DNA of 64,000 bases from Halomicrobium sp. LC1Hm (GCF_009617995.1 NZ_CP044129.1:1860001-1924000), one strand, 5' to 3'; counted from the first letter of the stretch, positions 16,565-25,951 are shown. Notes: generated from the sequence alone by a model not told the origin. Numbers and translations are program-made.

Positions 16565-18091
16565 ATGACCGTGCTGGTGCTTGGCGACCAGCTGTCCCGG
16601 CGATTCGGTCCACTCGCCGACCGGCCGGACGACCGCGTGGTGATGATCGAGTCCAGGGGCTTCCTCCGTCGGCTGCCCTACCACCCGCACAAGCCGACGC
16701 TCGTGTTCAGTGCGATGCGTCACTTCCGGGACGCGTTGCGCGAGGCGGGCCGGACCGTCGACTACCACCGAGAGGAGACGTTCGAAGACGGGTTCGAGAG
16801 CCATTTCGAGCGACATCCCGACGACGATCTCGTGACGATGACCCCGGCGAGTCACGGCGGCACCGAGCGGCTGCGGACGCTGATCGAGCGACACGGCGGG
16901 ACGCTCACGACAGTACCGGACGATCGGTTCCTCTGTGCGCCAGCGACCTTCGACGAGTGGACGGACGACCCGCCGTACCGTCACGAGTCGTTCTACCGAT
17001 CGATGCGCTGGGAAACCGGCTACCTGATGGACGGCGACGATCCGGTCGGCGGCGAATGGAACTACGACGAGCAGAACCGCGAGACGCCGCCCGACGACTG
17101 GGAGCCCCCGGCGGTGCCGACGTTCGAGCCCGACGAGACGACGCGTCGGGTCCAGTCGTGGGTTCGCGACCACTTCGACGGTGGCTACGAGCAAGCGCCC
17201 GACGGCGGTGACTGGGCCGACCCGGAGCCGTTCCGGTGGCCGGTGACGCGACAGCAGGCAGTTCGGGCGCTGGACGCGTTCGTCGAGGATCGCCTCACCG
17301 ACTTCGGGGCGTATCAGGACGCGATGGTCGAGAGCGAGTGGGCGATGGCCCACAGCCTGTTGTCGACTTCGCTGAACCTCGGACTGCTGGGGCCTGCGGA
17401 GGTCGTCGAGCGCGCGATCGAGGCCTACGAGACCGGTGACGCACCGCTGCACAGCGTCGAGGGGTTCGTCCGGCAGGTGATCGGGTGGCGAGAGTTCGTC
17501 CGACACGTCTACCGTCGGGAGATGCCCGAGCTGGCGACGGCGAACCAGCTCGACGCGTCCGAGGACCTCCCGGAGTTCTTCTGGACGGGCGAGACGGACA
17601 TGGCCTGTCTGGACGCGGCCATCGACGGCGTTCGCAAGCGGGGCTACGCACACCACATCGAGCGGCTCATGCTGCTGTCGAACTTCTCGTTGCTGCTCGG
17701 TGTCGAGCCGGCACAGCTCAACCGCTGGTTCCACGCAGCCTACGTCGACGCCTTCCACTGGGTCACGACGCCCAACGTCGTCGAGATGGGGCTGTACGGC
17801 TCGGGTGCGTTCGCCACGAAGCCCTACGCCGCCTCGGCGAACTACGTCGACAGGATGAGCGACCACTGCAGCGACTGTCCGTACTACAAGACGAAGACGA
17901 CCGGGGAGCGAGCGTGTCCGTTCAACGCGCTGTACTGGGACTTTCTGGACCGCAACGAGTCACAGCTCCGGTCGAACCACCGGATGGGGCTCGTCTACAG
18001 CCACCTCGACGACAAGGACGACGATCAGCTGACGGCGATCCGGGAGCGAGCGGACGAACTGCGGACGCGAGCCGCCGACAGCGAGCTGTGA
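16565..18091 (+). CDS. FeS-type photolyase/cryptochrome (FeS-BCP, PhrB-like)
   Basis: A 508-residue cryptochrome/photolyase-related protein. Cys348, Cys435, Cys438 and Cys451 have the spacing of the four cysteines that hold the 4Fe-4S cluster in bacterial PhrB (350, 438, 441, 454). The N-terminal half is the antenna-binding domain and the helical C-terminal half binds FAD. Characterised family members repair (6-4) photoproducts using light. The ATG at 16565 starts directly with the beta strand MTVLVLGDQL. Confidence 0.9.
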   Translation: MTVLVLGDQLSRRFGPLADRPDDRVVMIESRGFLRRLPYHPHKPTLVFSAMRHFRDALREAGRTVDYHREETFEDGFESHFERHPDDDLVTMTPASHGGTERLRTLIERHGGTLTTVPDDRFLCAPATFDEWTDDPPYRHESFYRSMRWETGYLMDGDDPVGGEWNYDEQNRETPPDDWEPPAVPTFEPDETTRRVQSWVRDHFDGGYEQAPDGGDWADPEPFRWPVTRQQAVRALDAFVEDRLTDFGAYQDAMVESEWAMAHSLLSTSLNLGLLGPAEVVERAIEAYETGDAPLHSVEGFVRQVIGWREFVRHVYRREMPELATANQLDASEDLPEFFWTGETDMACLDAAIDGVRKRGYAHHIERLMLLSNFSLLLGVEPAQLNRWFHAAYVDAFHWVTTPNVVEMGLYGSGAFATKPYAASANYVDRMSDHCSDCPYYKTKTTGERACPFNALYWDFLDRNESQLRSNHRMGLVYSHLDDKDDDQLTAIRERADELRTRAADSEL

Positions 18092-18094
18092 GCG

Positions 18095-19843
18095 CTACTC
18101 CTCGCCGCTCTGACGGCGGCGAATCTCCTGGCGGGTGAACTGCGGGGACGCGCCCAGGCCGGGACCGCGCCGGCCCCGAAACGACCAGACGAGCGCGAGG
18201 GCGAACACCCCCGTCAGCCCGCCCACGGCGACGAGCGCTTGCAGCGACCCCATCGCGTAGAGTCCGGCGATCGCGAGGAGGCCGACGCTGACACAGAGCC
18301 CGTAGACGAGCCGCCGAGCCATCCTGCGGAAGGCACCGCGGTCGTCCTCGATCACCGTCGACAGCGCCAGCTCGCCCCGTTCGACCTTCGCCAGGGCGTC
18401 GTCGAGTCGGGGCGGGACCGCGACGGTCGCCCGGGCGCTGGCCCGCAGCTGGTCGGTCACGCGCTCGCGGATCTCCTCGCCGCCACTCGCCATCCCCCGT
18501 TCGAGGACGTAGTCCGTGACGACTTCGATGAAGTCGAACTCGGGGGCGAGCGTCCGGGTCACGCCGTCCAGAACCGTCGTCACGCGGACGACGTGGGCCA
18601 GATCCTGCGGGATCCGCATCGGGAACTCGTACATCGCGCCCTCGAACTCGGCGATGATCCCCTCGACGTCGAACTCGTCCAAGTCGGCTCCGCGGAACTG
18701 CTCGAAGGCGATCTCGAACAGTTCGCGCACCATCTGGCGGTCGGCCGTCGGGTCCAGCGCCTCCATGGCGACGAACGAGTCGATCACCTGATCGATGTCG
18801 TCGGTCGCGATGCCGACGTAGAAGTCGACGAGGTGGGCGCGAGTGTCCGACCCGAGCCGGCCGGTCATCCCGAAGTCGTAGAAGACGATCGTGCCGTCGT
18901 CCTGTACCGCGAGGTTGCCGGGGTGGGGGTCGGCGTGGAAGACGCCGTCCTCGACGATCATCTTGATGTAGATCTCGGTCAGGCGCGTGACGATGCGCTC
19001 GCGGTCGACCCCCAGCTCGTCGATCGCGGCCACGTCGTCGATCTTCGTCCCCTCGACGTAGCGCATCGTGAGGACGCGGTCGGTCGAGTACTCGGGCAGC
19101 GAGTCGGGGATACGCACGTCGTCGACCCCGGCGAAGTTCTGGCGGACGGTGTCGAGCCGGCGGGCCTCGTGGGCGTAGTCCATCTCCTCGCGGATGGTCA
19201 CGGTGAACTCCTCGGCGAGGTTCCCGAGCGTGAACGCCTGGCCCGGCGGCGACGCCCAGCGCAGGACCGGCGTCAGCGTCGCCACGACGCGGAGGTCCGA
19301 CTCGACGCGGCGGCGGACGTTCGGCCGGAGGACTTTCACTGCGACCCGGTCCCCGTCGACCTCGCCGACGTACACCTGTCCGAGGCTCGCGCCGCTGATC
19401 GGCTCGGTGTCGAACGTCTCGAACACCGAATCGATCAGCCCCAGTTCCCGCTCGATCACCGGCTCGATCTCCGCCCAGGGGGCCGGCGGCACCTGGTCCT
19501 GAAGCTCAGCGAGCACGTCGACGTAGGCCGCCGGCAGCGCGTCGGGCCGCGTCGAGAGCATTTGCCCGATCTTGACGAACGCGGGGCCGAGGTCGACGAA
19601 CGTCGCTTTCAGGGTTCGTGCTCGCCGAGCCTGCTGGGCGCTGGTCACTTCGCGGGACCGACCGAAGAGGAGGTATCGACGGCGATCACGCAGGAGGGTG
19701 ATCGCGAACGGGACGAACTGCCAGGAGATGACGACCGCGCGCCAGAGCGCTCGCAGCTGCACGCCTAGCCCGGTCGGCCGGCGCACGGTCTCGCTACCGG
19801 TTCGCTGGTCGTCGGTCTCCTCGATGGTGTCGGTCCGGGCCAC
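18095..19843 (-). CDS. UbiB/ABC1/AarF-type atypical kinase
   Basis: A 582-residue ABC1-family protein. Visible motifs are the family KxGQ (FVKIGQMLSTRPD, about 92-104), VAVKVLRP with the nucleotide-binding Lys, the catalytic FHADPHPGN and the metal-binding YDFGM. Two hydrophobic segments near the C-terminus (about 515-555) anchor it in the membrane. The family supports isoprenoid quinone or lipid metabolism through ATPase-like activity; the haloarchaeal substrate is not known. Stop codons of this gene and the photolyase lie 3 bp apart, convergent. Confidence 0.88.
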   Translation of the reverse strand: MARTDTIEETDDQRTGSETVRRPTGLGVQLRALWRAVVISWQFVPFAITLLRDRRRYLLFGRSREVTSAQQARRARTLKATFVDLGPAFVKIGQMLSTRPDALPAAYVDVLAELQDQVPPAPWAEIEPVIERELGLIDSVFETFDTEPISGASLGQVYVGEVDGDRVAVKVLRPNVRRRVESDLRVVATLTPVLRWASPPGQAFTLGNLAEEFTVTIREEMDYAHEARRLDTVRQNFAGVDDVRIPDSLPEYSTDRVLTMRYVEGTKIDDVAAIDELGVDRERIVTRLTEIYIKMIVEDGVFHADPHPGNLAVQDDGTIVFYDFGMTGRLGSDTRAHLVDFYVGIATDDIDQVIDSFVAMEALDPTADRQMVRELFEIAFEQFRGADLDEFDVEGIIAEFEGAMYEFPMRIPQDLAHVVRVTTVLDGVTRTLAPEFDFIEVVTDYVLERGMASGGEEIRERVTDQLRASARATVAVPPRLDDALAKVERGELALSTVIEDDRGAFRRMARRLVYGLCVSVGLLAIAGLYAMGSLQALVAVGGLTGVFALALVWSFRGRRGPGLGASPQFTRQEIRRRQSGEE

Positions 19844-19946
19844 AGTATAGGATCGTCTCGGGACGCTTGCCGCTTGAGAGTGTCGGAGAGGTGCGTAGGC
19901 AGGAACGGAAATATCGAAGCGATCGACTGTCGCCGAGAGTCCGGCG

Positions 19947-19955
19947 TAATAAAAC
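19947..19955 (+). promoter_or_regulatory. TATA-like element upstream of the K+ channel gene
   Basis: The sequence taataaaac lies 33-41 bp before the ATG at 19988, in the divergent region with the UbiB-like gene. Confidence 0.35.
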
Positions 19956-19987
19956 CTTTTTGCCGGCGAGCAGGAATCAGATCAGAG

Positions 19988-21676
19988 ATGGTTTCGCTCC
20001 CCGAACGGGTCACCGATATCGAACTCTCGCGTCGGGACCGACTCGTCGTCTACTACCTCCTCGGACTGACAGCGCTGGTTCTCACCTACGCAGTCGTCTA
20101 CAACACCCTGATGGCGCGTCTGGAGGGCGTCGACCAGTCGATCTTCGCGTCGTTAGAGTGGGTCGTCCAGACGATGACGACCACCGGCTACGGCCAGGAC
20201 TCGAGTCTGTGGACACATCCGATCATGCTCGTGTTCGTCGTGCTGACGCAGCTGTCGGGGATCGGGATCGGCTTTTTCACGCTCCGGCTCGTGATCATCC
20301 CGCTGTTTACCGGCGCAGAGGTGAACCTCGACGATCGGCTTACACCCAAACAGGACCACGTCATCATCTGCGAGTACCGGCGCGACTCTGCCGTGTTGCT
20401 CGACGAACTCCGGGAGTTAGACATCGACTACGTTCTGCTGTCCTCGGACGAGCAAGAAGCGAAAGACCTCTCCGACGAGGGGTACGCCGCGATCCACGGC
20501 TCCCCACAGGACGCCGAGAGCTTTCGGCGTGCGAGTATCGACAGCGCACGGGCGGTGATCACGGACGCCGGTGACGCGAACGTCAACACGATCCTGACTG
20601 TGCGGTCGATCAGAGACGACGTCGACGTGATCGCGCTGACAGACGACAGCGACGCCGAAGACGTGCTCACTCAGGCCGGAGCCGACAGCGTCCTCTCGCC
20701 ACACGGCGTTCTCGGCCACCGCCTCGCGGAAAAAGCAATCTCGTCGTTCAGTTCGGAGCTGACAGACACGATCGAACTCGGCGCGGACATGGAGGTCACG
20801 GAGATTCCCGTCGATCACGGCAGCCGCCTCATCGGGAAACGGCTCCGGGACACGAACATCAGGGAACGAACGGGCGCGAACGTCATCGGGGCCTGGATCG
20901 ACGGCGAGCTACAGCTCCCTCCGGACCCTGGCGCGGTCATCCGACAGAACACCGTGTTGCTCGTCTCCGGTGATCACGAGGCACTGGAGGCGTTCGGGAA
21001 CGTGACCCGGCCGTCCCGGACGATCAGACGCCACGACCGGATCGTCGTCGCCGGCCAGGGTGAGGTCGGACAGGCCGCCCGGGCGGTCATCGACGAGGCG
21101 GGGATCGACGCGGTGACGATCGACATCGAGGAGGGCGACGAGGTGGACATCGTCGGCGATGCAACCTCGAAAACGACGCTCCGCGAGGCGGGGATCGAGA
21201 CTGCGGGCGCGATCGTCGTCGGCCTGCCCGACGACTCGGCGTCGCTGCTGGCGACGGTACTGACCCGCTCGCTGGACGACGACATCGAGATTCTCGTGCG
21301 GGTCAGCGACACCGACGCGACGCGGAAGGCTCTCAGTGCCGGTGCCGACTACGTGTTGTCGGTGCCTCGGGTGAGCGCACGAATGGTCGCTCGGGAACTC
21401 CGGGGTGAGGAAGTGCTCGCACCGGCGAGCCAGATTCGGCTCGTCCGCGTCCCGGCAACACAGTTCGCGGGCCAGACACTCGCGACCTCGGGTATCTACG
21501 AACAGACCGGCTGTCGGGTGATCGCCATCGACGACGGGTCGGATGAGATGGTCACAACAGATCCCCAGCGAGAGTTCACCGGCGAGGAACACCTCACACT
21601 CGTCGGACCGGACGAGGCGATCCAGCAGTTCCTCAAGCGCTACGACATCTCACCGACAGACGAACGCGGGATCTAG
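19988..21676 (+). CDS. Two-TM potassium channel with tandem RCK domains
   Basis: A 562-residue channel subunit. TM1 lies at about 20-42, the pore loop carries the filter TTTGYGQ (64-70), and TM2 lies at about 80-105. The cytoplasmic part has two TrkA-N/TrkA-C (RCK) units. The second has an intact Rossmann loop (VVAGQGEVGQ), while the first reads IICEYRRDSA and has lost the glycine-rich loop. The family gates K+ flux in response to nucleotides or ions. Its stop shares the CTAG at 21673-21676 with the convergent copper ATPase. Confidence 0.88.
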   Translation: MVSLPERVTDIELSRRDRLVVYYLLGLTALVLTYAVVYNTLMARLEGVDQSIFASLEWVVQTMTTTGYGQDSSLWTHPIMLVFVVLTQLSGIGIGFFTLRLVIIPLFTGAEVNLDDRLTPKQDHVIICEYRRDSAVLLDELRELDIDYVLLSSDEQEAKDLSDEGYAAIHGSPQDAESFRRASIDSARAVITDAGDANVNTILTVRSIRDDVDVIALTDDSDAEDVLTQAGADSVLSPHGVLGHRLAEKAISSFSSELTDTIELGADMEVTEIPVDHGSRLIGKRLRDTNIRERTGANVIGAWIDGELQLPPDPGAVIRQNTVLLVSGDHEALEAFGNVTRPSRTIRRHDRIVVAGQGEVGQAARAVIDEAGIDAVTIDIEEGDEVDIVGDATSKTTLREAGIETAGAIVVGLPDDSASLLATVLTRSLDDDIEILVRVSDTDATRKALSAGADYVLSVPRVSARMVARELRGEEVLAPASQIRLVRVPATQFAGQTLATSGIYEQTGCRVIAIDDGSDEMVTTDPQREFTGEEHLTLVGPDEAIQQFLKRYDISPTDERGI

Positions 21677-24297
21677 CGCAGCCGGCCCAACAGCTGGTAG
21701 TCGGTGTCGGGCGTGTACCCCCGGAACAGCAGGCTGTTGGTCAGCACGGAGACGCTGGACAGCGCCATGGCACCGGCAGCGAGCACCGGCTGGAGCAGGC
21801 CCAGCGACGCCAGCGGGATCATCAGCGTGTTGTACCCAAGCGCCCAGACGAGGTTCTGCTTGATCTTCTGTAGCGTCGCTTCCGAGACGCGGATCGCCTT
21901 CAGCACGTCCGCCGGATCGTCTCGCATCAGCGTCACGTCGGCCGCTTCGATCGCCACGTCGGTGCCCGAACCGATCGCACAGCCGACGGCCGCGGTCGCC
22001 AGCGCCGGGGCGTCGTTGACGCCGTCGCCGACCATCATCGCCTCGCGCCCGTCGGCCTGGATCTCGTCGACGGCGTCGGCCTTGTCTTCGGGGAGCACCT
22101 CGGCCATGACGTTGTCCGGGTCGATCCCGACCTCACGGGCGACCGCGCGAGCCGTCCGCTCGTTGTCGCCGGTGATCAGCCACACGTCGAGATCGCGGTC
22201 TCGCAGGTCGGCGACGGCGTCGCTCGCGGAGGGTTTGATCGTGTCCGCGTCGGCGACGACACCGACCACGCGGCCGGCCCGCTCGTCGATTTCGCCGTCC
22301 GCGTCGCGGGGACGGAATCCGACGAGCATCGCCGTCTTCCCTTCCGATTCGAGTCGCTCGCGGTCCGAGTCGGCGGGGGTCGGGTCGATGCCGTTGGCGT
22401 CCAGCAGTCGGGGGCTCCCGACGAACACCTCCCCGCGATCGATCGTCGCTCGCACCCCCTTGCCGGGGACGTTCTCGAAGGACTCGGGCGACTCGATGTC
22501 GAGGCCGCGCTCGCGTGCGCCCTCGACGATCGCCTCGGCCAGCGGGTGCTCGCTCTCCTGCTCGGCGCTGGCGGCCAGCGCGAGCACGTCGTCTTCGTCG
22601 AAGGCCGTCGGCTCGTCGCGCGCCTCGCGCTGGACGCCACCGTCGGGCGCGGCCGGGTCGAGCGCCACGACGTCCGTCAGTTCCATCTCGCCCTCGGTGA
22701 GCGTCCCCGTCTTGTCGAAGACCACGGCGTCGACGTCGCGGACCCGTTCGAGGATGTCGCCGCCCTCGAAGAGGACGCCGTGTTGGGCACCGATGGCGGT
22801 GCCGACCATCGTCGCGGCCGGCGTCGCCAGGCCCAGCGCACAGGGACAGGCGATCAGGACGGCGCTGGCGAACACGACGATCGCGAACTCGGTGACGCCG
22901 ATCGGACCGCCCACTGCCTCGGGGCCGCCGCCCAGCAGCCCCCACACGGGCAGCGCGTCGACGAACCCGCCCAGGACGGCGGGGAACTGCCACCACAGGA
23001 CGCCCCACAGCAGGGCGTTGGCGATGACCGCCGGGACGAAGTACGCCGAGATGCGGTCGGCGATCCGCTGGATGTCTGGCTGACGCGACTGGGCGTCACG
23101 GACGCGAGCGACGATCTGCTGGATCGCCGTCTCCTCGCCGACCTTCGTCGCCTCGACGACGAGCGCGCCGTTCTCGTTGATCGTCGATCCGATCACCTCG
23201 TCGCCCTCGGCTTTCTCGACCGGGACGGACTCGCCGGTGACCATCGACTCGTCGACCGCGGATTCGCCGTCGACGACGACGCCGTCGGTCGGGACCTTCT
23301 CGCCGGGCCGGACCTTCAGTCGGTCGCCGACCGCGACCGCTTCCAGCGGGACCTCCTCCTCACGGCCGTCTTCGTGGACGACGGTGGCGGTCTCGGCCTC
23401 CATCTCCAGCAGCGAGCGGATCGCCTCGCCGGCCTGGCCCTTCGAGCGGGCTTCGAGGTAGTTGCCAAGCGTGATGAACACGAGGATCAGCGCGGCCGTG
23501 TCGAAGTACAGCCCCGCACCGGGGATCAGCCCGATCAGGGCCGCGACGCTGTAGAGGTACGCCGTCGACGAGCCAAGCGCGATCAGCACGTCCATGTTCG
23601 CTCGACCGTTGCGCACCAGCGCGCGGTAGGAGTTGACGTAGAAGGGCTTCCCGAGCGCGATCTGGACCGGCGTCGCGAGCGCGAAGGCGAACCAGCCCAC
23701 GTCGATGCCAGCCAGCGAACCGCCGAGCAGTCCCAGCCCGAGGACGTGATCGACCAGCATCACCAACAGCGGGACCGAGAGCGCGCCGCCAAAGAGCGTG
23801 AGGCGAAGCTGGCGACGGATCTCCTCCTGCCGCGCGAGGTCGCGCTGGTCGCGGTCGTCCCCGCCGTCGTCTCCGGCCTCCCGGACCGGCGTGTAGCCGG
23901 CCGACTCGATCGCGTCGTAGAGGTCCGACCGGTCCGCCTCGGCTGGGTTGTACCGGACCTGTGCCTCGTCGGTGGCGTAGTTCACGTCGGCCGTGACGAC
24001 GCCGGGCGTCGCCAGCAGCGACTCCGCGTTGGCCTCGGCACAGTTGGCACAGGACATGTCCGTGATACCGACCGAGATCGTCTCGTCGACGGCACCGTAG
24101 CCGGCCGACTCGACGGCGTCGTAGATCGCCGACAGCGACGTGACCTCGGGGTCGTACTCGACGCGCCCCTCGTCGGTGGCCGCGTTGATGTCGGCCGACG
24201 CGACTCCATCGAGCGCGTCGAGGGCGTCCTCGATCGAGGCTGCACAGTTCGCACAGCTCATTCCCGTCACCGACAGACGGGTCGTCCTGGTACTCAT
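21673..24297 (-). CDS. copA: Cu+-exporting P-type ATPase CopA
   Basis: An 874-residue P1B-type ATPase. Two N-terminal heavy-metal-associated domains each carry MSCANC (the first with Cys15/Cys18). Eight membrane helices follow, with the CPC metal-binding motif (ACPCALGLATP) typical of Cu+/Ag+ transport. DKTGTLTEG holds the phosphorylated Asp, and GDGVNDAPAL is the hinge motif. It expels copper from the cytoplasm. An alternative in-frame ATG lies 30 bp upstream (24327). An Lrp/TRASH regulator is encoded just upstream. Confidence 0.93.
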   Translation of the reverse strand: MSTRTTRLSVTGMSCANCAASIEDALDALDGVASADINAATDEGRVEYDPEVTSLSAIYDAVESAGYGAVDETISVGITDMSCANCAEANAESLLATPGVVTADVNYATDEAQVRYNPAEADRSDLYDAIESAGYTPVREAGDDGGDDRDQRDLARQEEIRRQLRLTLFGGALSVPLLVMLVDHVLGLGLLGGSLAGIDVGWFAFALATPVQIALGKPFYVNSYRALVRNGRANMDVLIALGSSTAYLYSVAALIGLIPGAGLYFDTAALILVFITLGNYLEARSKGQAGEAIRSLLEMEAETATVVHEDGREEEVPLEAVAVGDRLKVRPGEKVPTDGVVVDGESAVDESMVTGESVPVEKAEGDEVIGSTINENGALVVEATKVGEETAIQQIVARVRDAQSRQPDIQRIADRISAYFVPAVIANALLWGVLWWQFPAVLGGFVDALPVWGLLGGGPEAVGGPIGVTEFAIVVFASAVLIACPCALGLATPAATMVGTAIGAQHGVLFEGGDILERVRDVDAVVFDKTGTLTEGEMELTDVVALDPAAPDGGVQREARDEPTAFDEDDVLALAASAEQESEHPLAEAIVEGARERGLDIESPESFENVPGKGVRATIDRGEVFVGSPRLLDANGIDPTPADSDRERLESEGKTAMLVGFRPRDADGEIDERAGRVVGVVADADTIKPSASDAVADLRDRDLDVWLITGDNERTARAVAREVGIDPDNVMAEVLPEDKADAVDEIQADGREAMMVGDGVNDAPALATAAVGCAIGSGTDVAIEAADVTLMRDDPADVLKAIRVSEATLQKIKQNLVWALGYNTLMIPLASLGLLQPVLAAGAMALSSVSVLTNSLLFRGYTPDTDYQLLGRLR

Positions 24298-24302
24298 CTT
24301 GT

Positions 24303-24376
24303 GTATCGATACGGGCTCCTGTTTCATGCGGTTTGCCCCTTCGAAACCAATGGCTCTATCGGAGCAGACTTTCGAA
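24303..24376 (-). promoter_or_regulatory. Candidate copper-responsive control region of copA
   Basis: Between the regulator stop and the copA ATG lies a perfect 10-bp palindrome gtatcgatac (24303-24312). Two TTCGAA sites follow at 24340-24345 and 24371-24376, 31 bp apart (about three helical turns). These are candidate operator sites for the adjacent TRASH-domain regulator. No binding site is established by the sequence alone. Confidence 0.3.
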
Positions 24377-24417
24377 TCGAAGGCGATCGTGGCCCGGAGC
24401 GACCACATCCAAACCGC

Positions 24418-25008
24418 TCACATACCGTCCCGGAGCTGATCGTACGTCTCGACGAACCGAGACTCACAGGACTCACAGCAGAAGTAGTACTCCGTCCCGT
24501 CGAGGACGCGGCTCGTCCCCTCGTCGTCGACGGTGTTGCCACACTCGACACAGGTCGGGGCCAGCTCGGCAGAGCCGACGCTTGGCGACCAGACGGTGTC
24601 GGCGAGGACGCGCACGTCGAATTCGTGGACGTACTGGAGGAGGTCCCACTCTTCGAGCAGCGACGTTACGTCGGCCTCGGGCACCGTCGCGGTAAAGAGG
24701 AGTCGCGCGTCGACGGTCCGAAGCACGTGTTCGACGGCGTCGACGGTACCCAGCCGCGTCGCCACGTCGGCGGCGATGTCCGGATCGACGGTCAGTTCCA
24801 CGAGGACGGAGACGCCCTCTCGGAGCATCTGGCGGTCGAGTTCCACCGTGAACCGTCGCAACAGCCCGCGCTCCTGTAGCCGTTCGATCCGGTCCGACAC
24901 CGCGGGTCCGGACAGATCGACCGCGTCGCCGATCTCGCTGTAGGGCCGGCGGGCGTCTTCTAACAGCAGTTCGAGGATCTGGCGATCCGTGTCGTCGAGC
25001 GTGTCCAT
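24418..25008 (-). CDS. Lrp/AsnC-type regulator with C-terminal TRASH metal domain
   Basis: A 196-residue protein. Residues about 1-60 form an AsnC-type helix-turn-helix (DTLDDTDRQILELL), and about 65-145 form a RAM-like ligand domain. About 150-190 form a TRASH domain, with CVEC, then CCESC. TRASH regulators sense copper; in Halobacterium the Lrp-TRASH protein VNG1179C is required for copper induction of the copper ATPase gene. Being directly upstream of copA and on the same strand supports this role. It starts 2 bp after the DtxR-like gene. Confidence 0.88.
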   Translation of the reverse strand: MDTLDDTDRQILELLLEDARRPYSEIGDAVDLSGPAVSDRIERLQERGLLRRFTVELDRQMLREGVSVLVELTVDPDIAADVATRLGTVDAVEHVLRTVDARLLFTATVPEADVTSLLEEWDLLQYVHEFDVRVLADTVWSPSVGSAELAPTCVECGNTVDDEGTSRVLDGTEYYFCCESCESRFVETYDQLRDGM

Positions 25009-25010
25009 GG

Positions 25011-25694
25011 TCAGGCAGTGCCCGTGTTCTCTTCTGTAGCAACGGGCCGAACGTGTATCAGTTCTGCGACGCGGTCGGGCAGCGACACCTCGCGGTCGTC
25101 GATGGCGACGGTGACCATCCCGATCGGAGCCACGTCGACGACTTCCAAGCGGCTCTCTGGGGCGATCCCCCGCTCGGAGAGGTACGCCAGCTCGTCGGGG
25201 TCCCGGTCGCTGATCCGCTCGACGACGACCTCGTCGCCGGTCTCGTGTTCGCCCAGCGTCTCGCCGAACTCCTCGTCGAGGGGCTCCAGGGTCTCGCTGG
25301 GAATCGGGTCGCCGTGGGGATCGACCTCGGGGTCGCCCAGCGCGGCCGCGACGCGGCGCTCGAACTCCTCGCTGATGTGGTGTTCGAGCCGGTCGGCCTC
25401 GTCGTGGACCTCCGACCAGTCGTACCCCAGGTGTTCGGTGAGGTACGTCTCCAGCAGCCGGTGGTGGCGGACGACTTCGAGCGCGACGGTCTCGCCCTCC
25501 GGTGAGAGGTGCGCTCCCTTGTACTTCTCGCGCTCGACGAAGCCGGCGTCGGCGAGCGTATCGAGCATGCTCGATGCCGTCGGCGGCGTCACGTCAAGTG
25601 CGTCGGCCAGCGACGAGGTCGAGACCGGACCGTCCTCGTCACGCTGGAGCTGGTAGAGGGCTTTCAGGTAGTCCTCCATCTTCGCGCTCAACAT
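25011..25694 (-). CDS. DtxR/MntR-family metal-dependent repressor
   Basis: A 227-residue regulator: winged helix (MEDYLKALYQLQ, then ADALDVTPPTASSMLDTL), a metal-binding and dimerisation domain rich in His/Glu (ALEVVRHHRLLETYL, HHISEEFERR), and a C-terminal SH3/FeoA-like domain. The family represses metal uptake when Fe2+ or Mn2+ is bound. Here it heads a run with the TRASH regulator and then copA. A TATA-like element (plus strand gaaataagta) lies 27 bp upstream. Confidence 0.9.
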   Translation of the reverse strand: MLSAKMEDYLKALYQLQRDEDGPVSTSSLADALDVTPPTASSMLDTLADAGFVEREKYKGAHLSPEGETVALEVVRHHRLLETYLTEHLGYDWSEVHDEADRLEHHISEEFERRVAAALGDPEVDPHGDPIPSETLEPLDEEFGETLGEHETGDEVVVERISDRDPDELAYLSERGIAPESRLEVVDVAPIGMVTVAIDDREVSLPDRVAELIHVRPVATEENTGTA

Positions 25695-25720
25695 TCACTC
25701 TCGGGTAGGGCCATCGCAAG

Positions 25721-25730
25721 GAAATAAGTA
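25721..25730 (-). promoter_or_regulatory. TATA-like promoter of the dtxR-like gene
   Basis: The minus strand reads tacttatttc, 27 bp before the ATG at 25694. Confidence 0.45.
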
Positions 25731-25771
25731 TCGTTGCCGAGGGTTCGGCCGCGCCGTTCGACCGCTCGCGC

Positions 25772-25951
25772 TCAGCGCTCGGGCGGCTCCGAGCCGTCCT
25801 GACTCCGGACGCCGTCGCCGTCGTCGGCCGCCCACTTTCGCTGCTGACCGGTCAGGATCCACAGCACCGCGTAGCCGGCCACGCCGACGACGAACAGCGT
25901 CGCCGGGATCAGGAACGGGCCGAACGTGTCGACGGCTGTCGCGACGACCAT
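25772..25951 (-). CDS. Single-helix small membrane protein, 59 aa
   Basis: A 59-residue ORF with one hydrophobic helix (about residues 10-33, FGPFLIPATLFVVGVAGYAVLW without its ends) and an acidic C-terminal tail (ADDGDGVRSQDGSEPPER). Codon use is typical of the region. No family is recognised, although similar one-helix haloarchaeal proteins are common. Its role is unknown. Confidence 0.6.
   Translation of the reverse strand: MVVATAVDTFGPFLIPATLFVVGVAGYAVLWILTGQQRKWAADDGDGVRSQDGSEPPER

Noticed and set aside
16358-17866. 502-codon frame opposite the photolyase
   Set aside because: The plus-strand gene carries all four Fe-S cysteines; the antisense product is Arg/Val-rich with no family.
22546-24879. 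777-codon open frame opposite copA
   Set aside because: It lies opposite a well-supported P-type ATPase; high GC leaves antisense frames open, and the translation is Arg/Asp/His-rich with no domain.
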